Made by a program: the position numbers and the translations under genes | Shown: positions 6,669 through 11,123 of the stretch, piece by piece | How the letters are laid out: each line of letters opens with the position of its first letter | How positions within the stretch are numbered: the first letter of the stretch is position 1 | From: CAYZJV01 sp964473245 | Lineage (GTDB): Bacteria; Spirochaetota; Spirochaetia; Sphaerochaetales; Sphaerochaetaceae | NCBI GenBank assembly: GCA_964473245.1 | Contig: CAYYOL010000052.1 | Span: forward strand, 1 to 11,123 | Direction: 5' to 3' | DNA length: 11,123 bases | Notes under the pieces: model-generated | Told to the model about the DNA's origin: nothing | Database searches by the model: none | Seen by the model: the letters and a program-made list of their open reading frames with translations, nothing else

Positions 6669-7953
6669 ATTGCAAACGTAACAATATCGCATCCATTCTA
6701 TCCAGACTCAGTGTGGCTGCGCGTATGGTGTGGTAGTTCACTTTCCAGGAATGACTCATGTGAGTCCAAATGGGGGTTCCGTCTCGCTGCAACAGTGCAA
6801 GCCACTCGCCGAGACCATGGTGGATCATCTTGTCGAATACGAATCTATGGACGTTCCCATAGGCTTCCAGATAGCGATCGTCACCAAAGGCCAGGTAGGC
6901 ATCCAGCATTCCGATCAGGAATTCGGCCTGTTGCCAAAACTCCTTACAATCATCGTACACCGCCGAGCCATCTAGGGAGCCCTCCACATAGACTCCGCCA
7001 TACTCACGGTCTACCCCATATGATACAGCATGTTCCAGTACTTTCGCAAACATTGTTTCATAGGGAACGGTCGATTTCCCTAGCACCCGTAGCGCATCGC
7101 TGAGCAACCAGAAGAACTCGACGTTGTGTCCGTACGAAGTGTTATCCAGCGCATTCGGCTTTGCTCCCGAGTCATCACTGAACCGGTCCCATCCCCAGAT
7201 GATATCGAACTTGATCTGCGGAGCAACCGACCAGTCGCAGTGGAACTGTGGAATCCCGGTCTTATGCACCGGATGCAGGATTTTTTCATTGATGAGATCG
7301 ATGATCTCCTCCAGTTTTCTCCGATGGATATCTTTTCCGCTGGCTTTGTAGAGCGCCGTGTAGGCTTCCATGAGATGCATGTGCACATCGAGGGTCTTTC
7401 GGTCTCCTCCGCCACTTCCCCCTGCGCAGAGACGCCAATCACGTTCGAACATCTCCCAGTATCCACCGTAGGATGTCTCCGCAGCGTATATCTGCAGCAG
7501 ATCGAAGCACGCCTCAGCATAGTCGAGAGCGATCGGGTCGCCGAAGGTATCGCTGTAGGTGGCTAGTGCATAGATGGCGAATGAGTGACCATAGACAATC
7601 TTCTTGTCGATCACCACACGATTCTTTCGATCGAATAGCCAATAGAAGCCTTGATGCACTGGATCCCAGTAGTGTTCGATTGCGAATGCCACACCTTTCT
7701 CAGCCAACGCAGCGCATCGACCATCGATATCGTGTCCATGGGCTGCGGCGATCGAGAGCGAATAGATGGTTCGCATATGGGCAAGCAACGATTTCTCATC
7801 GACTTGGGAATCATTGCCTTCGGCATCCCATTGCGTGAGGAATCCTCCCCACTGATCATCCCACAGTCGATCGAGCCAGAAGGGAAGCAATTCCGAGCGG
7901 AGATGTCCCTCCATCTCCGTTCTCCACGATTGCATGGTTGTGACGATATCCAT
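6667..7953 (-). CDS. Cellobiose / N-acylglucosamine 2-epimerase family enzyme
   Basis: This 428-residue protein is an (alpha/alpha)6-barrel epimerase or aldose-ketose isomerase of the AGE superfamily. The pocket residues of the family are visible: R61 in HMRTIYS, H193 in DVHMHLMEAY, H276 and E279 in SYGHNVEF, and H408 in WKVNYHTIRA. The sequences GGYWEMFERDW (163-173), SYGH and WKxxYH resemble cellobiose 2-epimerases more than GlcNAc 2-epimerases, whose equivalent is PGH. It would change the configuration at C2 of a reducing sugar, for example a Glc-ended to a Man-ended disaccharide, without phosphorylation. A TTG at 7962 overlaps the previous stop (TTGA) but lies one base after the AAGGAG site; the ATG at 7953 has a 10-base spacing and is preferred. 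There is no signal peptide, so it acts on sugar after import. Confidence 0.88.
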   Translation of the reverse strand: MDIVTTMQSWRTEMEGHLRSELLPFWLDRLWDDQWGGFLTQWDAEGNDSQVDEKSLLAHMRTIYSLSIAAAHGHDIDGRCAALAEKGVAFAIEHYWDPVHQGFYWLFDRKNRVVIDKKIVYGHSFAIYALATYSDTFGDPIALDYAEACFDLLQIYAAETSYGGYWEMFERDWRLCAGGSGGGDRKTLDVHMHLMEAYTALYKASGKDIHRRKLEEIIDLINEKILHPVHKTGIPQFHCDWSVAPQIKFDIIWGWDRFSDDSGAKPNALDNTSYGHNVEFFWLLSDALRVLGKSTVPYETMFAKVLEHAVSYGVDREYGGVYVEGSLDGSAVYDDCKEFWQQAEFLIGMLDAYLAFGDDRYLEAYGNVHRFVFDKMIHHGLGEWLALLQRDGTPIWTHMSHSWKVNYHTIRAATLSLDRMDAILLRLQ

Positions 7954-7958
7954 AGCGC

Positions 7959-9077
7959 TCAACTCCTTTTCTCCAACTCACGATAGAGACTTACGAAGAA
8001 TGCACGATTATCTCCACAGAGATAGGATGCGTTGCACCCCATGCGAGTGAAAGTCTTCATGAACCGAAGGTAATAGGCGGGATTGTCCGAAGGAGGTTCT
8101 CCCTTCGACCAGTCCCAGCTCTCCTCTTGCAGATCCACCACATGGATGGCACAGTTTTCGACACGCACTCCACAATTTCGCACCATGGAGAGCGATTTCT
8201 CAAAGATCATCGGAGACATGACCGCAGAACCGACCGACAGGTAGACTCCCCCCTCAAGGTGCTCGACACTGTCGACATAGGAGAGAAAGTCGCGTTCTGC
8301 CGTTCGTCCTACCACAGCTCCGCGGTTCGCCTTATGGGTATAAATAATGTCATGGCCGAACATAGGGTGACTGGTGAACGGAACATTTGCCTCGTATGCA
8401 ATTGCCTGCGCACTATAGGCTGCGTAGGGGTGGTCAATTTCAATACTGGTTTCGGGAATACATGAGGCGAGACCGAGTAGATCCAATGCGCTCGCACGTT
8501 TCTCGATGGGAACATCCGATGCGGCAGCAACTGCCTCCAGTTCCGATCGTTCGGGTATGGTCAATCCTTGGTGCACGATCATGGCACCGATGGACTCTCC
8601 ATAGCCGAGGCCGGCATATGCACCGACTGCGAGAGCGAGATTGATGTAGAGCCCCGTCTCCTCCCAAGTGCCAAAGGTACCGGTCTGTACATTCGCACGT
8701 ACATCTTCACTGCTCTGTCCCAGGTAGGAGAACTCCCAATCGTGGATGACTCCGGCGCCATTGGTTGCTAAATGTGTGATCCACCCCTGTCGAACGAGAT
8801 CACCCAACAGATGCCCCATGCCACCCTTGATAGTGTGGGCACCGAATGCACACATGACTGAAGCTCCTCGATCGCGTGCTCGCACCATCTGATCGGCGAT
8901 TGCCGAGGTGCGTTTCTGCAATGGCGCTGAGATAGGAACCGGATCGGTGTCGGGGTTCACACAAGCCTCCACGATGGAGACCTTGTTCTTTCGTGATTCG
9001 AGCGGGTAGTAGGTCATACGTTCGCGATCAAAGTAGGTCCTGGGAGATCCGACTGTGTTATCTGGCGAATTGCTCAT
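7959..9077 (-). CDS. Conserved protein of unknown function, possibly deoxyhypusine-synthase-like fold
   Basis: This 372-residue cytoplasmic protein has no signal peptide or membrane span. The most striking part is residues 75-115: MCAFGAHTIKGGMGHLLGDL, then ITHLATNGAGVIHDWE, a Gly-rich Rossmann-like stretch with a potential catalytic lysine (K84) and His/Asp/Glu (H112, D113, E115). Further on are GTFGTWEETG and a segment rich in small residues (ALAVGAYAGLGYGESIGAM). I recall similar sequences annotated only as conserved hypothetical or deoxyhypusine-synthase-family proteins, but the assignment is from memory and weak. An AAGGAG five bases before the ATG at 9077 fixes the start, which overlaps the stop of the kinase-HAD gene by four bases (ATGA). 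A frame from 9092 is open but has no ribosome binding site. Tight coupling to the kinase-phosphatase suggests a role on the same phosphosugar or sugar; the reaction is unknown. Confidence 0.8.
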   Translation of the reverse strand: MSNSPDNTVGSPRTYFDRERMTYYPLESRKNKVSIVEACVNPDTDPVPISAPLQKRTSAIADQMVRARDRGASVMCAFGAHTIKGGMGHLLGDLVRQGWITHLATNGAGVIHDWEFSYLGQSSEDVRANVQTGTFGTWEETGLYINLALAVGAYAGLGYGESIGAMIVHQGLTIPERSELEAVAAASDVPIEKRASALDLLGLASCIPETSIEIDHPYAAYSAQAIAYEANVPFTSHPMFGHDIIYTHKANRGAVVGRTAERDFLSYVDSVEHLEGGVYLSVGSAVMSPMIFEKSLSMVRNCGVRVENCAIHVVDLQEESWDWSKGEPPSDNPAYYLRFMKTFTRMGCNASYLCGDNRAFFVSLYRELEKRS

Positions 9078-11005
9078 TGTATCTCCTTCCAACCACAGTA
9101 GGCTGCCAGCGTAGAAGCATGCGAGAAATCGGGGATGAGCAGATCGGCTCCTCCGAGAATCAATCGTTTTCGCTTGCTCATGTTCACACCATACCGACGC
9201 ACTTCATCGCTCAGCACGCCTATGGCCAGTAGACCATGCCGTTTTGCTTCACGCATCTCGACCGGTCCATCTCCAAAGACTGCACAGGATGAGGTGTGTC
9301 CGACCAACCGTTCTTCAATGATCTGCTGGATCACCAGCCGTTTCGGGTCGTTTGCCATATCGCCTACCGACCCAAATATTCTTCCTGAAAAGTATTCAGC
9401 ATAACCGAGCAACTCAGCTTCGCGTCTCACATCGTCCACGTCGGTACCACTGGCGAGGTAGAGCTCGGTTCCATGTTCGGACAGACGGCAAAGAAAATCG
9501 ACTGCTCCTTTCATGGTCACATCGGTAACATCGAGTCGACCGGCTTGGAATTCGTCTATTTTCCGGTCGACCATCTCCAGCAGTCGTTCATTGTATCTCT
9601 GTTTATACTCCACCGCGGTGAGCACCTGCGAGGAATCGATGTATCCGTATCGTCGCACCAGATCTACCAGGTAGTGCATCTGTTCGATGGTCTGGATTCC
9701 GGTGGTTCGGTCGATGAATGCTTGTACCTCTGCCCGCAACTTCTCTAGTTCTGGAACACGCAAAGAATCGAGTGCATCTCCCGCAATTGCCGATAGCATG
9801 CTCTCTTCCATGACCGCTTCCCACCCCTGTCTGAGGGTGCTGATAGTACCATCGTGGTCGAAGATCGCAACCGAGGGCAAGGCTGTCTTTTCCCGGGAAA
9901 CGATGATCTCCAATGGGGTATCTTGCCAATAGGTTGCCAATCGGCTGTCGTCTGCAATCTGGGGATGATAGCGCCAGTCTACCTTTCTGGAGAGTTCCAC
10001 CACCTCTTCGAACGTGGGATGACCACAGCCATAGAGTACCGTGAGCGATACCCCTGCACTGAGATTACCAAAATAGGCGGCTTCGGCCATGCTCGCGCCC
10101 CGACACCGTGCGACAACCATCCCGGCAAGGAACGCATCCCCTGCTCCGACGGCATCGACCTGTCCAGAGAAGTGTATACCAAGGATATTCGCTACCGGTT
10201 TGTCCGGCTCGACTGCAATGGCACCATCGGGTCCTAAGGTGAGCACCACAGGGTGGTCGAAGTGTTTGGCGAGCCACTGTGCCAGGGCTTCTCGGCTCAA
10301 CGTGCAGGTAGGACCATAGAGAGTCTGCCCCTCCTGCTCGTTCAATTTATGGATAGTATTTCGATACACGTTGTTCAGTTTTCGACAATCGGCGAACCAG
10401 ATCGGATCTTTTGCATGTGATCCATGGTTTATCAGATGATTCAATCGTTGCTGAAATATTGTGTTGTGCAACCCTCGCGGAACTTGTTCGTTGATGATGA
10501 TGGCGTCGTAATGGGTCAGTTTCTCGCTGAGGGTGGTGATGAGTCGATCGATGCTCGCGTCATCGGGATCGTTGAAGTTCCCACTGTCGAAGCGAGGATG
10601 CTCTACTCCCTGTTCGAACACTTTGTGATAGACGTGTGTTGCCCAGTTGTGTTGTTGCCGTGAAATGCCCCCGGTACCGATGCCTTGTTTATCGAGCAAA
10701 GAGAGGAGCAGGTCACCGAAAAAATCGTCTCCGATGATACCGTAAATGTCGACCGTTTGGGCACCAAGCATCTTGCAGTTCACCGCGACGTTGCATGCGC
10801 CACCGAGTTCGGGTTTGGAACTGAGTACACTAAATGTCTGCAATCCGGTTTCCACTGATACTTCGGCCTGTTCGGTGGTCACCTGATAGGCCAGGTCTAG
10901 GCACAGATCACCAATGACGGCGAGTGTAATCGGACGGTCTCCTCCTCGTGTCACTACCTGTGCAATGTCTTTGATCTCTACAATACGCCCTTGTACTCCC
11001 ACCAT
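9074..11005 (-). CDS. PfkB-family sugar kinase fused to HAD-family phosphatase
   Basis: This 643-residue protein joins two enzymes. Residues about 25-345 are a PfkB (ribokinase) kinase: GDLCLD at 32-37, the GGACNVAVN signature at 68-76 and DAVGAGDAF with its catalytic aspartate at 284-292. The N-terminal part recalls the kinase half of the heptose enzyme HldE. Residues about 378-643 are a HAD hydrolase: FDHDGT with nucleophile D383 and acid D385, S519 in LASGTD, K555 in NDPKR and GDGPVE at 578-583, with a helical cap between. Such a protein could phosphorylate a sugar at one position and remove phosphate from another. A TTG at 11035 could add ten residues but has no ribosome site and lies next to the operator. 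The ATG at 11005 has GGGAG three bases upstream, and a GTG at 11002 is possible. It is the first gene of the operon. Confidence 0.9.
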   Translation of the reverse strand: MVGVQGRIVEIKDIAQVVTRGGDRPITLAVIGDLCLDLAYQVTTEQAEVSVETGLQTFSVLSSKPELGGACNVAVNCKMLGAQTVDIYGIIGDDFFGDLLLSLLDKQGIGTGGISRQQHNWATHVYHKVFEQGVEHPRFDSGNFNDPDDASIDRLITTLSEKLTHYDAIIINEQVPRGLHNTIFQQRLNHLINHGSHAKDPIWFADCRKLNNVYRNTIHKLNEQEGQTLYGPTCTLSREALAQWLAKHFDHPVVLTLGPDGAIAVEPDKPVANILGIHFSGQVDAVGAGDAFLAGMVVARCRGASMAEAAYFGNLSAGVSLTVLYGCGHPTFEEVVELSRKVDWRYHPQIADDSRLATYWQDTPLEIIVSREKTALPSVAIFDHDGTISTLRQGWEAVMEESMLSAIAGDALDSLRVPELEKLRAEVQAFIDRTTGIQTIEQMHYLVDLVRRYGYIDSSQVLTAVEYKQRYNERLLEMVDRKIDEFQAGRLDVTDVTMKGAVDFLCRLSEHGTELYLASGTDVDDVRREAELLGYAEYFSGRIFGSVGDMANDPKRLVIQQIIEERLVGHTSSCAVFGDGPVEMREAKRHGLLAIGVLSDEVRRYGVNMSKRKRLILGGADLLIPDFSHASTLAAYCGWKEIQ

Positions 11006-11021
11006 TCTCTCCCAGTGTACG

Positions 11022-11051
11022 AGCGGTTGCAGCAAAATGTAACCGCTTTCA
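11022..11051 (-). promoter_or_regulatory. LacI-family-like operator with adjacent inverted repeat
   Basis: The minus-strand sequence TGAAAGCGGTTACA (11038-11051) matches the CG-centred near-palindrome bound by LacI-family regulators and resembles a catabolite-response element. Five of seven half-site positions are symmetric. It lies about 11-24 bases after the predicted transcription start, a repressing position. Its AGCGGTT (11041-11047) is also inverted at 11022-11028 with a 12-base spacer, which could form a leader hairpin or a second half-site. No regulator gene is in the window. Confidence 0.6.
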
Positions 11052-11067
11052 TTTTCTGTTCGCCTTC

Positions 11068-11096
11068 AGCATAAGCCACCCAGTGTCAGTTGTCAA
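11068..11096 (-). promoter_or_regulatory. Strong sigma70 promoter of the sugar operon
   Basis: The minus strand carries a perfect TTGACA (11091-11096), a 17-base spacer and TATGCT (11068-11073), matching four of six positions of the -10 consensus. Transcription should start near 11061 and leave a leader of about 55 bases before the ATG at 11005. I see nothing else in 11097-11123. Confidence 0.75.
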
Positions 11097-11123
11097 TCAA
11101 AATCTCATGGTAGTGTGTTACTA

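Overview
The window reads as chromosomal DNA of a diderm bacterium, most likely a spirochaete related to Sphaerochaeta or Treponema. The evidence is moderate base composition, strong AGGAGG-type ribosome binding sites, and a periplasmic sugar-binding protein whose signal peptide ends in the FAQGASEP style common in spirochaete solute-binding proteins. The lineage is an inference from that style, not a computed placement.

All genes lie on the minus strand and are read from high to low coordinates. A sigma70-type promoter with a LacI-family-like operator sits at 11038-11096. It is followed by nine closely packed genes ending at 1167: a PfkB sugar kinase-HAD phosphatase fusion (11005-9074), a conserved protein of unknown function with a possible deoxyhypusine-synthase-like fold (9077-7959), a cellobiose/N-acylglucosamine 2-epimerase family enzyme (7953-6667), a periplasmic sugar-binding protein (6627-5359), two ABC permeases (5215-4322 and 4325-3501), a ROK sugar kinase (3489-2584), a GmhA-like SIS phosphosugar isomerase (2583-1939) and a metallo-beta-lactamase-fold hydrolase (1913-1167). 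Most junctions are 4-base overlaps, direct stop/start abutments or gaps under 40 bases, so this looks like one operon. The exception is a 143-base gap after the binding-protein gene, which holds two tandem stem-loops.

A 576-base non-coding stretch (591-1166) separates the operon from a last minus-strand gene (590 to beyond base 1). That gene has its own candidate promoter and encodes an exported, probably beta-rich envelope protein cut by the window edge.

Taken together, the operon should import an oligosaccharide or unusual sugar through a MalEFG-type importer that lacks its own ATPase. The sugar would then be epimerised at C2, phosphorylated by the ROK and/or PfkB kinase, isomerised by the SIS enzyme and dephosphorylated by the HAD domain. 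A GmhA-like isomerase, an HldE-like kinase and a HAD phosphatase resemble a heptose-type phosphosugar route, but here they sit in an uptake operon beside an uncharacterised protein. That combination is the most interesting feature of the window; the substrate cannot be read from the sequence.
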